From Sphingomonas sp. (lineage in GTDB: Bacteria; Pseudomonadota; Alphaproteobacteria; Sphingomonadales; Sphingomonadaceae), in NCBI RefSeq assembly GCF_024508665.1, contig NZ_JANINP010000007.1:124001-188000 (forward strand): a stretch of DNA of 64,000 nt. The letters run 5' to 3'. A program made the translations under genes and the position numbers. Under the pieces are notes generated by a model. It had not been told where the DNA came from. It made no database searches and was given only the letters and a program-made list of their open reading frames with translations. Of this stretch, positions 18,132 through 27,397 are shown piece by piece (positions within the stretch are counted from its first letter, which is position 1; each line of letters opens with the position of its first letter).

Positions 18132-18852
18132 GCATGTCGGCGGTGTAGATGCCGCCCTTGGTCGAGGCCATTTCGACCATCAGTCGGAATTTGATGCTCA
18201 ACCGGATCATCTGCCACAAGAGATAGCGGATCGTGCTGACGACGCCGTGCGGGCGGGGGCCGCATTCGCGGAAATCGAAGCGCTTGAACCCGCAGAGCAG
18301 GCCGATCTGGCGGAACGCCGAGGGGGTGTAGGCGATCTCGTGGGTGATGTCCCAATAGCGCGTCATCGACCCGAACGGCGACCCGGCATTGGGCGTCATC
18401 GCGACCAGATAGCCGCTCGGCTTGAGCACGCGTGCGGCTTCTTCGAGAACCGTGGCGAGCGTCTGCTTGTCGATATGCTCGAGGATATTGAGCGCCATGA
18501 TGCGGTCGACGCTGTTGTCGGCCAGGCCCTTGAGACCAGATACGAGATCGGTGTCGAGAAAGGTCGCGCCCGGCACGCGCTCGCGCGCCAAAGCATTCTC
18601 GCTACCCGATAGATTGATACCGGTGGCGCTCGCCGCCCCGCGCGACAGCGCGAACAGACAGCCTTCGCCCATGCCCGAGCCGAGATCGACCATCACTTCC
18701 CCAGGCTGCGCGCCCCAGTCGCCGAGCAGACGGCCGAGGGTCGCGACGGCATTGGCTTTCATTTCCTCGGTGAAGGCGGTGCGCGACGAGGTGGTTTCGA
18801 AATATTGGTCGATCACGCGTTCCTGCGTGGTCGGCGCGGCGGCGTCGGTCAT
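18109..18852 (-). CDS. class I SAM-dependent methyltransferase
   Basis: 247 residues. Motif I VMVDLGSGMGEGCLFA, acidic residue region GINLSGSENALA, motif II DRIMALNILEHID, motif III VLKPSGYLVAMTPN. Methyltransf_11/25-like fold, small-molecule substrate expected. ATG 18852 has GAGGAG nine bases upstream and overlaps the stop of the preceding glycosyltransferase gene (ATGA); the open frame upstream belongs to that gene's antisense coding space and is not used. It is the last gene of the long leftward operon. Likely modifies a sugar of the polymer or its lipid-linked precursor; substrate unknown. Confidence 0.83.
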   Translation of the reverse strand: MTDAAAPTTQERVIDQYFETTSSRTAFTEEMKANAVATLGRLLGDWGAQPGEVMVDLGSGMGEGCLFALSRGAASATGINLSGSENALARERVPGATFLDTDLVSGLKGLADNSVDRIMALNILEHIDKQTLATVLEEAARVLKPSGYLVAMTPNAGSPFGSMTRYWDITHEIAYTPSAFRQIGLLCGFKRFDFRECGPRPHGVVSTIRYLLWQMIRLSIKFRLMVEMASTKGGIYTADMLTRMAKQ

Positions 18853-19976
18853 CCAATCAATCTCCTCATCGCGGCCTCGACCATGGCAGCCTGTTCGGGC
18901 CAGGTGAAGAAGCGTTCGGGCATCCGGGGGTCGGGAGAGAAGCTTTCGGCCGATCTCAACGCCGCGACCAGCGCGCCGGGTTCGGTCGGCACGGCAAGCG
19001 GGGCGTGCAGCCGTTCCGCCTCGGCGATGCTTTCCGGCAACTCGCCGCCATAGGCGATCACCGGCCGGCGGCAGGCGAGCAATTCGAACAGCTTGTGGTG
19101 AAAGGTGCGGCCAAGGAACACGTAGATATTGGCGAGCGCGTGCTGGCACAGTCGCGCCATCTCGTCGGGCGAGACATAGCCGGGAAGAAGGATATCGATG
19201 CCGCGGTCGTTCTTCAGCCACTCGCCCTGATTGCCGAGATGGATCAGGCTCAGTGGCGGCTGACCGCTGGTCGCATTGAACTCGGCAAGCGCGCCGAGCA
19301 CCGCGTCGACCGTTTCGCGATAATAAAGGCTGCCGACCAACGTTACATAGCGTCGTGCGGGTTCGGGAGCGGGATGGGGTTCGAAGAACGCCGCATCGAC
19401 GCCGCTATAGATTACCTCGGCAGTGTCGCCGAGCCAGCGCCGCGCGGCATCGGCATGGAGCATCGAATTGGCCTGCAGCGCGGCATAGCCCCGCAGTCGC
19501 CAGGCGAGCGGCAAGCGCGCGGCTCTGGGCACATAGATGTCCGGATTATCCTTGTCGTCGAAGATCCAGGGAAAATGCTGCTCGCTGGCCAGCGTCCGCA
19601 GCGCGGTCACCGCTTCGAGCGAGCCGAACGTCGCCCAGCCGATTTGCGGCCGAAACTCGGCGGCAAGCGCGCGGCCGCGGGCGACGACGCTGCGCTGGAA
19701 ACCAGTGCGGCGCCCGCCATGGCGTAGCAAATTGGCGAATGTCGCGACCGCGTTACCGCCGGTCGGTGGCGGATCGTCTGCCTCGACGATCAACGGCTGC
19801 GACCAGTCGTGCGATGCGATCGGCGACGGTTCTTTCGCCGCCACGCCCGGCAGAGGCGGGCAGATCAGCACGCAACGATGCCCCATCCGCGCGAACTCGT
19901 CGGCAAACCGCCCGGCGCGCACGCCCGAGATGTGCGGCGCCGCGGGATGCGTCCCGTTGATCAGCAGGATGTCCAT
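18849..19976 (-). CDS. GT-B fold glycosyltransferase
   Basis: 375 residues. The N-terminus MDILLINGTHPAAPHISGVRAGRFADEF and the C-terminal region around YVFLGRTFHHKLFELLACRRPVIAYGG fit a GT4-like GT-B enzyme; the E in FELLACRRPVIAY matches the nucleotide-sugar contact. The middle (WIFDDKDNPDIYVPRA) resembles glycosyltransferases of surface polysaccharide loci. Located 14 bases after the asparagine-synthase-like gene and overlapping the methyltransferase by four bases. One of six glycosyltransferases in the long leftward operon. Donor and acceptor are unknown. Confidence 0.78.
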   Translation of the reverse strand: MDILLINGTHPAAPHISGVRAGRFADEFARMGHRCVLICPPLPGVAAKEPSPIASHDWSQPLIVEADDPPPTGGNAVATFANLLRHGGRRTGFQRSVVARGRALAAEFRPQIGWATFGSLEAVTALRTLASEQHFPWIFDDKDNPDIYVPRAARLPLAWRLRGYAALQANSMLHADAARRWLGDTAEVIYSGVDAAFFEPHPAPEPARRYVTLVGSLYYRETVDAVLGALAEFNATSGQPPLSLIHLGNQGEWLKNDRGIDILLPGYVSPDEMARLCQHALANIYVFLGRTFHHKLFELLACRRPVIAYGGELPESIAEAERLHAPLAVPTEPGALVAALRSAESFSPDPRMPERFFTWPEQAAMVEAAMRRLIG

Positions 19977-19989
19977 CGGGCGCGTCGCG

Positions 19990-21906
19990 TCAGGCGGCGA
20001 GGCGCTTCGGCTCGATGCCCTGCGTCGCGGGTTTGAGGAAATGCTGTTTCCACATCTCGTGGATGAACGGCTGCCACAAATTCCAGCCGAGCCCGAGATC
20101 GCCGCCGCGGATACGGTCGAGCACCTTCAGCCACCATTTCTGGTCCCAGATTTCGGACTGGCGGAACGAGGTGGAGGTCAACGTGTCCTGCATCAGCTCG
20201 AGGAATGCAGGCGAGGTGAACCACAGATCCTGCGGCGGACGAAAACCCTGCTTGTTCCAGCGCGTCGCGATCGCTTCGGGCAGGAATTCGCGCAGCCCTT
20301 CGCGGATCGGCCGCTTGGTCTGGACGTCGCCCATGATCAATTCGGGCGGCAGCGACAGGACGAATTCGGAAAGACGATGGTCGCAGAACGGCAGACGCAC
20401 TTCGCGCGAATGCGCCATCGAATTACGGTCGCCATAGCGCAGCAAGGTGGTCAGGAAGCGTTCGAAACTATCCTCGTAGAGCGCATCGCGCAGCGGATCG
20501 CCGCTGCCATGGTCGGTGCGCCCGCGTTGTTCGGATACCGCCTCGCTATAGCCGGATTTCAACCCAAAGCGGATGTCGGAGCCGCGATTGAGCATATGCG
20601 CGAGCGCGTGGCGCAGCCGTTGCGGGACCGCGGACTTCATCCGCATTGCCCGGTCCATCTGCGCGGCCGGGTAACGCCGCTCGATCTCGGGCAGCTCGCG
20701 CGCCAGTCGCGCCGTCTCGCCGCGTGCCTTGAGCGAGCGGATGTAGAAGGCGAAATATTGCTCATACCCGCCCATCAGCTCGTCGGCGCCCTGGCCATCG
20801 AGGAGCACCGTCACCTTGTGCTGCTTTGCCAGATGAAACACGCACCATTGCGCGAACTGGCTCGACGATCCGACCGGCAGCTCGTTGTGCCACATGAAGC
20901 TGGGCAGGTCGGCGATGAAGCGGTCGACGGTCGGCTCGACGACATGGCTGACTACGCCCGAGGCGTTCACCACCTGCTCGGCGAAATGCCATTCGTCGGC
21001 CGGCGTACCCGGGAAGCGCCCGGTGAAGGTGTGATAGACGGCGTCCGGGCCGAGCAGATGGCGGACCGCGCCGACGATCGCCGATGAATCGAGTCCGCCG
21101 GACAGGCAGGACCCGACCTCGACGTCGGAGCGCATGCGGATGCGCACCGAATCGACGAACAGGTCGCGGAACTCTGCCATCGCGTCCTTGGGATTCGCGA
21201 AGCTGCGCTGGCGCGTCAGGTCGATGTCGAAATAGCGCCAGGTCTTGCTCTCCAACGTGGCGCAATTGACCACCATCGCCTCGCCCGGGAGCAATTGTTC
21301 GACCGCGGTAAAGACGGTCTGGCGCTGGCGGTCGGCGCTCGATCCGGGCTGGCAAGTCTCGGTGACGACGCGCAGTTCGTCATGATCGTGCGGCACGCCC
21401 GGCAGTGCCAGCAGCGCCTTGTACTCGGAGCCGAAGGCGAAGAAGCGATCGCGCATCGTGTATAGGAACGGCTTTTCGCCATAGCGGTCGCGTGCGCACA
21501 GCATCATCCGCTGGCTGCGGTCATAGAGCGCTATCGCGAACATGCCATTGAGCTTCGACAGCACGCCGACGCCCCAGGCGCGATACCCCTCGATGACGAC
21601 TTCGCTGTCGCTCGCCGACTGGAACGTCACGCCCGCGGCGATCAGCTCGTTTCTCAGCTCGACATAATTGTAGATCTCGCCGTTGAAGATCAGCACGTAG
21701 CGGCCATCGATCGAGTGCATCGGTTGGTCGCCGGCATGGCTGAGGTCGATGATCGACAGGCGGCGATGGCCCAACCAGACGTTGTCGCCCGAATCATGCC
21801 AGCTATTGTCCCCGTCGGGACCGCGATGGGCGATCAGGTCGAGCGCGGCATGCGCGTGCCCGCGGTCGATCGGGTCCTTCGACACCAGCCCCAGGATACC
21901 GCACAT
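19990..21906 (-). CDS. asparagine synthase (glutamine-hydrolysing) family amidotransferase
   Basis: 638 residues. Starts Met-Cys-Gly-Ile, so after Met removal Cys is the class II glutaminase nucleophile; AHRGPDGD, FNGEIYNY and the synthetase ATP pyrophosphatase loop SCLSGGLDSSAIVG are present. AsnB-type enzymes make asparagine, but copies inside O-antigen and EPS loci (WbpG/WbpS-like) amidate sugar carboxyls or supply ammonia. Start ATG 21906 is fixed by the Cys and by AGGAG overlapping the upstream TAG. The open frame extends to 22110 but only through the FkbM gene. A second, diverged copy is at 33324-35141. A sugar-modifying role is inferred from context. Confidence 0.9.
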   Translation of the reverse strand: MCGILGLVSKDPIDRGHAHAALDLIAHRGPDGDNSWHDSGDNVWLGHRRLSIIDLSHAGDQPMHSIDGRYVLIFNGEIYNYVELRNELIAAGVTFQSASDSEVVIEGYRAWGVGVLSKLNGMFAIALYDRSQRMMLCARDRYGEKPFLYTMRDRFFAFGSEYKALLALPGVPHDHDELRVVTETCQPGSSADRQRQTVFTAVEQLLPGEAMVVNCATLESKTWRYFDIDLTRQRSFANPKDAMAEFRDLFVDSVRIRMRSDVEVGSCLSGGLDSSAIVGAVRHLLGPDAVYHTFTGRFPGTPADEWHFAEQVVNASGVVSHVVEPTVDRFIADLPSFMWHNELPVGSSSQFAQWCVFHLAKQHKVTVLLDGQGADELMGGYEQYFAFYIRSLKARGETARLARELPEIERRYPAAQMDRAMRMKSAVPQRLRHALAHMLNRGSDIRFGLKSGYSEAVSEQRGRTDHGSGDPLRDALYEDSFERFLTTLLRYGDRNSMAHSREVRLPFCDHRLSEFVLSLPPELIMGDVQTKRPIREGLREFLPEAIATRWNKQGFRPPQDLWFTSPAFLELMQDTLTSTSFRQSEIWDQKWWLKVLDRIRGGDLGLGWNLWQPFIHEMWKQHFLKPATQGIEPKRLAA

Positions 21907-21916
21907 GCTTCGTCTC

Positions 21917-22888
21917 CTATCGCGCCGGCAGTCCGCCGAGCAGCGAGCGACCGAGCGGCACGAGGTCGCGCAGATTGGCGCGGATCGCCTCGGCAGGCGC
22001 GGCGCCGCCAAGCGATCCCGACAATGACCTGAGATCGGCCGCCAGGTCCAGTCCCAGCTCGGCGATCGCCGCCTGATGATGCCGCAGGATGGTCGCGGCG
22101 AAATCGACATAGCCGAGCGCGGCGGTGAGGATCACCAGCTTGGCGGCCTGGGTCGCGCCGCTTACCCGCCGGAAGTCGCGCACGGCGATCAGATCGCCCT
22201 GTGCCAGCACCGGCTTGGAATAAGGAAGGTCGGCCTTGGTCCGATAGGGATGGCCGGCAAGTCGTTTTGCGCGCCAGCGCTGCACCGCGATCAGGTCGAG
22301 GATGAGGAAGCCGCGATCGGTCAACAGCTTGGCGACGTCCCAGCCGAGCGGCTGGCCGGTGCGCTGTTCGAGGAACGAGACCTCGACGCGTAGCGCAAGG
22401 GTGGTCTCGAGATAGCGCGTGGCATGTTCGAGGATCGCGCCTTCGGCGCCCTCGACGTCGATCTTGATGTAATCGGCGGTCGGCAACGTGCCCTCCGCGA
22501 GCAAGCCGTCGAGTGTGCGCGTCTCGACCGCGATCGAGCGGTCGACGCTGTGCTGCTCGGACACGCCGAACCACTCGACCATTTCCTCGTTGTGCGGCAG
22601 CAGCGAAGCGCTCTCGGGCGAAGGCGGGATGTGGAGCGTGGCCGTGCCGTCGACCCCGCCGACCGCCGCGGCGATCACGCGCCGGCTCTTCCAGGGCTTG
22701 GGGTCGCCGCCTTGCAGCGCGGCCGCCTCGGCGGGTTCGGGCTCGAACCCGATCATCTCGGTCGCCCAGGCGAGCGGCAGCATCGCGGCGTCCAGTCCGC
22801 CGCGCGCACCGATATCGACCGCGGCGAATCCCGCGCTTTCGCAGAAGCGCGCCGCGGTCAACGATCGGAACTGGTCCTGGGCACTCAT
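21917..22888 (-). CDS. FkbM family methyltransferase
   Basis: 323 residues. VDIGARGGLDAAM in the N-terminal part (SAM-binding motif I), then FEPEPAEAAAL and the FkbM signature YIKIDVEGAEGAILEHA, with a C-terminal extension of about 100 residues ending in a hydrophobic and helical region. Expected to O-methylate a sugar using SAM. ATG 22888 overlaps the Wzx stop codon (TGATG) and is preferred over the longer frame to 23125, which would run through wzx. Divergent in sequence from the FkbM genes at 25461, 36686 and 2, so these are not recent duplicates. Confidence 0.85.
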   Translation of the reverse strand: MSAQDQFRSLTAARFCESAGFAAVDIGARGGLDAAMLPLAWATEMIGFEPEPAEAAALQGGDPKPWKSRRVIAAAVGGVDGTATLHIPPSPESASLLPHNEEMVEWFGVSEQHSVDRSIAVETRTLDGLLAEGTLPTADYIKIDVEGAEGAILEHATRYLETTLALRVEVSFLEQRTGQPLGWDVAKLLTDRGFLILDLIAVQRWRAKRLAGHPYRTKADLPYSKPVLAQGDLIAVRDFRRVSGATQAAKLVILTAALGYVDFAATILRHHQAAIAELGLDLAADLRSLSGSLGGAAPAEAIRANLRDLVPLGRSLLGGLPAR

Positions 22889-24231
22889 CACTGGGTCGAT
22901 TCCTGGTTCTTGCGATCGGCCGCCGCCTGAATCGAGACGACGATTGTAATAAGGATCGCCGTTATCACCCAGGCGATGAGCTGGATATAGCCCAGAGCAA
23001 CCCCGCGCAGCCCGGGAGCGAACCACATCGTCGCACCGACGATGACAAGGGTGTAGGGCACGAAAAGCAGGAACTGCGTCCACATCCGGCCGGTCGCGAC
23101 GAGATATTGCTGGTGCACGTTGCAATAGACGGTCGGGACCAGGACGATCAGGAACAGCCCGAACAGGAACGTCTGGCCGTGAAAGTCACGGCCGTAGAGC
23201 TTCAGGATGAAACTCGAAAACAGGATGACCAGGATCGAGAAGATCAGCGCGATGCCGACGTTGAGGATCATGTTGTAGCGTTGCAACCGCTGCGTCTGGC
23301 TATGATCGTCCTGGCCGATATAGCGGCCAAGCATAGGCAATAGCGCACTGGCCAGCGACGCCATCACCACCAGGATCGGCGAGCGCCATTGCAGCCCGGT
23401 GTTGATCACCGCCAGGTCGCGCAGGCCATAGGGACTGCGGGTGAGGTAGTAATTGCCGATCCACATGGCGATGCCCTGCGCGAAGGCGAGCATCCCGCTC
23501 GGCAGGGAGAATTGCAGGATCACCGATCCCTGGCGAATGGCTTCGCGGAAATTGCTGTGCCCGGCGAGCCGGTTGCTGACCGCCCGCGCCGGGATCGCGA
23601 CCGCCAGCCAGCGCAGTACGGCATTGCCGGCGAGCACGATCATCACCGGCGTCAGGCCGGGCGTGAGCTTGGCGACGACCACCAGCACGAGCACACCGAC
23701 GATGGCGGTGGAGAGGCGTGCGATCGCCAAGGTGCGGAAGCGCTCGCTCGCCTGGAGCAGGGTGTCGTTGAGGCCGGCCTGGATCGAGGCCATCAGCAGG
23801 ATCGCGCCGAGGATCAACGGCCAGGCATAGCCGGGCGCGGCGAACAGCCAATCCGACAAGGGGATCGCGAACAGCAACGCGATGGCCAGCATCAGCCCGG
23901 TGGTCGCCGCGGTCAGACGGCGGCCCAGCAAGACGACGGCGCCTGCTCGTTCGGGCTCGCGCGCCTGATAGCGCGAGACGAAATAGATGATCGCATAGGG
24001 CAATTGCAGCCCGACCAATGGGGTCAGCAAGCTGATCGTCGAGAACAGCAGCGCGTAGCGGCCGTAATTCTCGATCCCGATCGCGCGCGCGATCATCACC
24101 GTCTGGATGAGCGCGGCGGCACGCTCGATCAGCGACGAGGTGAACAGCCAGCCGGCGCCGCGCAGCCAGGCCGCGATCGGGCTGTCGCTCAGCCAGTAGC
24201 TCGGACTGACGAGCTTGCGGACAACGCTCAT
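22888..24231 (-). CDS. Wzx-type lipid-linked oligosaccharide flippase
   Basis: 447 residues with about 12 to 14 hydrophobic helices and almost no soluble domain. The pattern (GAGWLFTSSLIERAAALIQTVMIARAIG at the N-terminus, repeated paired helices) is that of the MOP/polysaccharide_synt superfamily. It should move the undecaprenyl-linked repeat unit to the periplasmic face, which pairs it with the sugar transferase at 3748 and the polymerase candidates. Wzx proteins are poorly conserved, so only the family is claimed. Gene start 18 bases after the upstream glycosyltransferase stop; its stop overlaps the FkbM gene start. Confidence 0.85.
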   Translation of the reverse strand: MSVVRKLVSPSYWLSDSPIAAWLRGAGWLFTSSLIERAAALIQTVMIARAIGIENYGRYALLFSTISLLTPLVGLQLPYAIIYFVSRYQAREPERAGAVVLLGRRLTAATTGLMLAIALLFAIPLSDWLFAAPGYAWPLILGAILLMASIQAGLNDTLLQASERFRTLAIARLSTAIVGVLVLVVVAKLTPGLTPVMIVLAGNAVLRWLAVAIPARAVSNRLAGHSNFREAIRQGSVILQFSLPSGMLAFAQGIAMWIGNYYLTRSPYGLRDLAVINTGLQWRSPILVVMASLASALLPMLGRYIGQDDHSQTQRLQRYNMILNVGIALIFSILVILFSSFILKLYGRDFHGQTFLFGLFLIVLVPTVYCNVHQQYLVATGRMWTQFLLFVPYTLVIVGATMWFAPGLRGVALGYIQLIAWVITAILITIVVSIQAAADRKNQESTQ

Positions 24232-24249
24232 TTCGGGCTCATTTCGGGC

Positions 24250-25452
24250 TCACCGTGGTCTTGCCAGCGCGGTGTCGATCCCGCGATGGACGCCGGCGAC
24301 GCTTGCCGAAATATCGAGCTCGTCGAAAATCTCGAGCGAGCGCGTACCCATTGCCGCGCGTCGGGTATCGTCGCCGGCGAGTTCATCGATCAGCACGGCC
24401 AGGGCTGCGGTGTCCGCACACGGAAAGACCAGCGCGTTCTCGCCCGGCCGCGCGATATCGGTAGGGCCGGCTGCCCCGACACGGTCGCTGAGCAGCATCG
24501 GCAGGCCGATGCACGCGCTTTCCGAACAGATCAGCGGATGCGGGTCGGCCTGGGATGGATGCACCAGCATATCGGCGGCGGCATAAAGCGCGGGCAGCTT
24601 GTCGACATTGACGAACCCGGCGAAGCGCGCATCGACCCCGGCCTGGGCGGCACGTGCCTTGGCCGGCTCCATCTGCTCGCCATTGCCGGCGAACAGAGCG
24701 GTAACCTTGCGAGAGCCTTTGGTCTGCGCCAGCGCCTCGATCAGATCGACCGGACGTTTGCGACTGGACAGCTTGCCGACGAACAGCGCGACGATCGCGT
24801 CGTCGGCGATGTCGTAGGCGCGGCGCGCCTCGGCCCGCAGCGCGGCCCGGTTGGCCTTGGCCGCGCGATAGGTGATTTCGTCGATGGTGAAAGGGCAGCG
24901 GAAGATGCGGTCGCGCGGTGCGCCGTAATAGGCATAGAAATCGGCGTTGCGATCGCCGACCGACAGGAAGGCCGAATAGCGTCGGAAGATCTGGCGAACG
25001 ACGACTTCCTTGACCATCCGCGTCGTCGTCGTGCGCTGGCGCAGCAACTCGCTGTCGCCGATCGTCATCAGCGGTACCTTGTTGCGCCGACACCACCAGA
25101 TCGCGCGATAGACATTGGCCTGGGCATGACCATAGACCAGGACGACATCGGGATCGAACGCCTTCAGTCGCGGGGCGATCTCGGGTGAATTTGGCGCACG
25201 CACGCTCGACTGGCCATTGGCCGGCACCTCGCCCAGGAATTCGTGGCTATAGCCCCCGAGCATGTCCATGTTCCAGCTGATCTCGGACTGCATCTCCTTG
25301 TCGAAATAGGATTTCACGCCGATCGGTGCGCCGTAGAGAACGTGGAGTTCGATTCCAGGATCGGCTGCCAGTGCCCGATAAAAGGGGACGAAATGTTGGA
25401 TCGGGTGCGTGACGACGATCGCGAGTCGTACGGGCGCGGGGCGCGTAGGCAT
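24250..25452 (-). CDS. GT4 family glycosyltransferase
   Basis: 400 residues. N-terminus MPTRPAPVRLAIVVTHPIQHFVPFYRAL, typical of GT4 enzymes that start with a THPIQH motif; the C-terminal domain has ALFVGKLSSRKRPVDLIEAL, ALFAGNGEQME, and VHPSQADPHPLICSESACIGLPML with the conserved Glu pair. Retaining GT-B mechanism expected; activated sugar unknown. Starts eight bases after the stop of the FkbM gene at 25461. No strong Shine-Dalgarno was seen, so expression probably depends on coupling to the upstream gene. Confidence 0.86.
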   Translation of the reverse strand: MPTRPAPVRLAIVVTHPIQHFVPFYRALAADPGIELHVLYGAPIGVKSYFDKEMQSEISWNMDMLGGYSHEFLGEVPANGQSSVRAPNSPEIAPRLKAFDPDVVLVYGHAQANVYRAIWWCRRNKVPLMTIGDSELLRQRTTTTRMVKEVVVRQIFRRYSAFLSVGDRNADFYAYYGAPRDRIFRCPFTIDEITYRAAKANRAALRAEARRAYDIADDAIVALFVGKLSSRKRPVDLIEALAQTKGSRKVTALFAGNGEQMEPAKARAAQAGVDARFAGFVNVDKLPALYAAADMLVHPSQADPHPLICSESACIGLPMLLSDRVGAAGPTDIARPGENALVFPCADTAALAVLIDELAGDDTRRAAMGTRSLEIFDELDISASVAGVHRGIDTALARPR

Positions 25453-25460
25453 GATCGGGC

Positions 25461-26228
25461 TCAGGCCGTTTTGGGCTTGAGCACCACGACGGGGCCGTGG
25501 CGGTCGATCAGATCGAAGCGGCCGGTCGCCTGGAGCGCGGTGATCAGGTCCTCATAGCTGCCGTTGCCCGGGCTGTCGTGCGTCTCCATCACGATCATCC
25601 GCGCGCTCGCAAGCGCGTCGAGATCGTTCTTGAGGATGCGCCACTCGACACCCTCGATGTCACTGACCAGCGCGAAGTCGGTAAGCTCGTGCCGCTCGAT
25701 CAACTGGCTGAGTGTGCAGGCCGGAACTTCGATCGTCGGCAGCGACCCGGCGTCGGCGGCGACGCGTCCGCTGACCGAGCTTTCGCCGAGCGCGAACGAT
25801 ACTGTCTCGCCCGGATCGTAGCTGATCGCCGCCTCGATCACTTCGACATTGGCATCGCAATGGTTGATCGCCAGGTTGCGGCGCAGTGCCTTGGCCAGGC
25901 GCGGGTCAGCTTCGACGATAAACTGGCGGCGGGTGGGGTCGATGCGGCGGCGGATGGTGCAGCTGATCACGCCGAGACTGCCCCCCAGCTCGATCACGTC
26001 GCAATCGGTCGGAATATACTGGCGGACGAAGCGGTATTCGCCCGATTCATAGCCCTGGAGCAGCAATGCCGCCTTGATCTTGGGCGTAACCACCGGGCTC
26101 GACGTGTCGATCGTCAATCCGCGATGCGGGATGCGGTCGCCAAGCACGCGCGCGGCGATGATGCCGGTCCAGCGATTGGCGAGCAACGGGCCGATGAAGC
26201 GCTTGGCGTGAGTGGAGAGGCTGGTCAT
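25461..26228 (-). CDS. FkbM family methyltransferase
   Basis: 255 residues. CDVIELGGSLGVISCTIRR as SAM motif I, FIVEADPRLAKALRRNL and the FkbM signature LVSDIEGVEWRIL; Asp-Ile-Glu-Gly replaces the more usual Asp-Val-Glu-Gly. It overlaps the upstream glycosyltransferase by four bases (ATGA at 26225-26228), which fixes the start; the longer open frame to 27305 lies antisense-free within that neighbour and is discarded. Predicted to methylate a hydroxyl on a sugar, in the cytoplasm. One of four FkbM genes here. Confidence 0.85.
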   Translation of the reverse strand: MTSLSTHAKRFIGPLLANRWTGIIAARVLGDRIPHRGLTIDTSSPVVTPKIKAALLLQGYESGEYRFVRQYIPTDCDVIELGGSLGVISCTIRRRIDPTRRQFIVEADPRLAKALRRNLAINHCDANVEVIEAAISYDPGETVSFALGESSVSGRVAADAGSLPTIEVPACTLSQLIERHELTDFALVSDIEGVEWRILKNDLDALASARMIVMETHDSPGNGSYEDLITALQATGRFDLIDRHGPVVVLKPKTA

Positions 26229-27397
26229 GCGCGCTTGCCCTTGGGTGAAGCGTGCATACCGGTCAAGGTGAGGAACAGCCGCGCCATGTCCGCTCGAGCG
26301 GTCGACCCGGCGACGAAGTGCTCCGCCATTGCTCGCGCGCCGGCGCGCCACTGGGCATAGTCGGCCGGGCCCATCGCGGCGAGGCAGTCGATCGCCGCGG
26401 CGAGTGCGACCGGATTGGGGAGCGGGATGTCGAACCCGGCCTTGGCTGCTTCCAGATCCTGCCACGGCGTGCGGTCGCCGATCAGCACCGGCGTGCCGGC
26501 GCACAAGGCCTCGAAGATCGCGTGCCCGAAATTCTCCGAGCGCGACGGCATGAACATAAGCTCCTGCCCGGCCATCGCATGTGGCACGGCGTCGTTGGTC
26601 AATTCGCCGTCGCGATGTGCGGTGACGTTGGCGGGGAGGGCAGCGATCAGTTCCTCGCAGCGTGCCCAATGCGCGGGATCGCTGACGGGACCATAGATGG
26701 TAAAGTGGACCCGCTCGGTCACGAGCGCCAGCGCTTCGAGCGCGACGTCCAGCCCCTTTACCGGCGAGATGCGGCCGAGAAAGGCGAGCCGGAAGAGGTT
26801 GCCTGGTTGATAGGGCGGTAGCGGGAAGAGCGGGCGGACATTGGTGATCCGCTCGATCCGATTGTTCGGAAAAAGCTTGCGGGTATCCGCTTCCTCTTCC
26901 TCGCTGGTGACGTGAAAGGTCACGTTCCTCGCCAGTCCGAGCAGCCGGACCAGCGCCATGTACAGACCCTTGCGCGCGTTCTTGAGACCCAGCGCGCCCG
27001 ACGAAAATTCGCCGCGGGGCGAGATTACGACCGGCGTGCGGGGCGCCTTGCCGAAACGGCGGGCGAGCATCGCCGGAATGGTGAACTCGCGATCGAAGAA
27101 GCCGTTGACGAACAGCAGGTCGTGGGGAGTTTCGCGAAGGAGGTCGGCGAGCCCTTCGGCACCACGCGGGCTGACGGTGAGGTAATGGATCTTCGCCCAG
27201 CCGAGATCGCGCCAATCCTTGTTGGCGACCATCGGCTCGGCAGCGCCGAATGGGCGGTCGCGCGCGACCAGCAAGAAGTCGACTTGGTCCGACAGGCTCT
27301 CGCACATCGCCTTGACGCTAAGGTTCGGCCCAGCGGACTCATGTCCCGGCCAGAACGCGCCGATCAGAATGATGACCCTGGGTTTCACCGCCGCCAT
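26225..27397 (-). CDS. GT4 family glycosyltransferase
   Basis: 390 residues, GT-B fold. N-terminal GAFWPGHESAGPNLSVKAM matches WcaI/WcaK-like start (open loop then helix); C-terminal half has LAFLGRISPVKGLDVALEAL and FMPSRSENFGHAIFEALCAGTPVLIG with the E-x7-E pattern of GT4 family retaining enzymes. Its first 13 bases overlap the 3' end of the upstream GT2 gene, and its stop overlaps the FkbM start by four bases. Part of the long leftward operon; donor sugar unknown. Confidence 0.87.
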   Translation of the reverse strand: MAAVKPRVIILIGAFWPGHESAGPNLSVKAMCESLSDQVDFLLVARDRPFGAAEPMVANKDWRDLGWAKIHYLTVSPRGAEGLADLLRETPHDLLFVNGFFDREFTIPAMLARRFGKAPRTPVVISPRGEFSSGALGLKNARKGLYMALVRLLGLARNVTFHVTSEEEEADTRKLFPNNRIERITNVRPLFPLPPYQPGNLFRLAFLGRISPVKGLDVALEALALVTERVHFTIYGPVSDPAHWARCEELIAALPANVTAHRDGELTNDAVPHAMAGQELMFMPSRSENFGHAIFEALCAGTPVLIGDRTPWQDLEAAKAGFDIPLPNPVALAAAIDCLAAMGPADYAQWRAGARAMAEHFVAGSTARADMARLFLTLTGMHASPKGKRA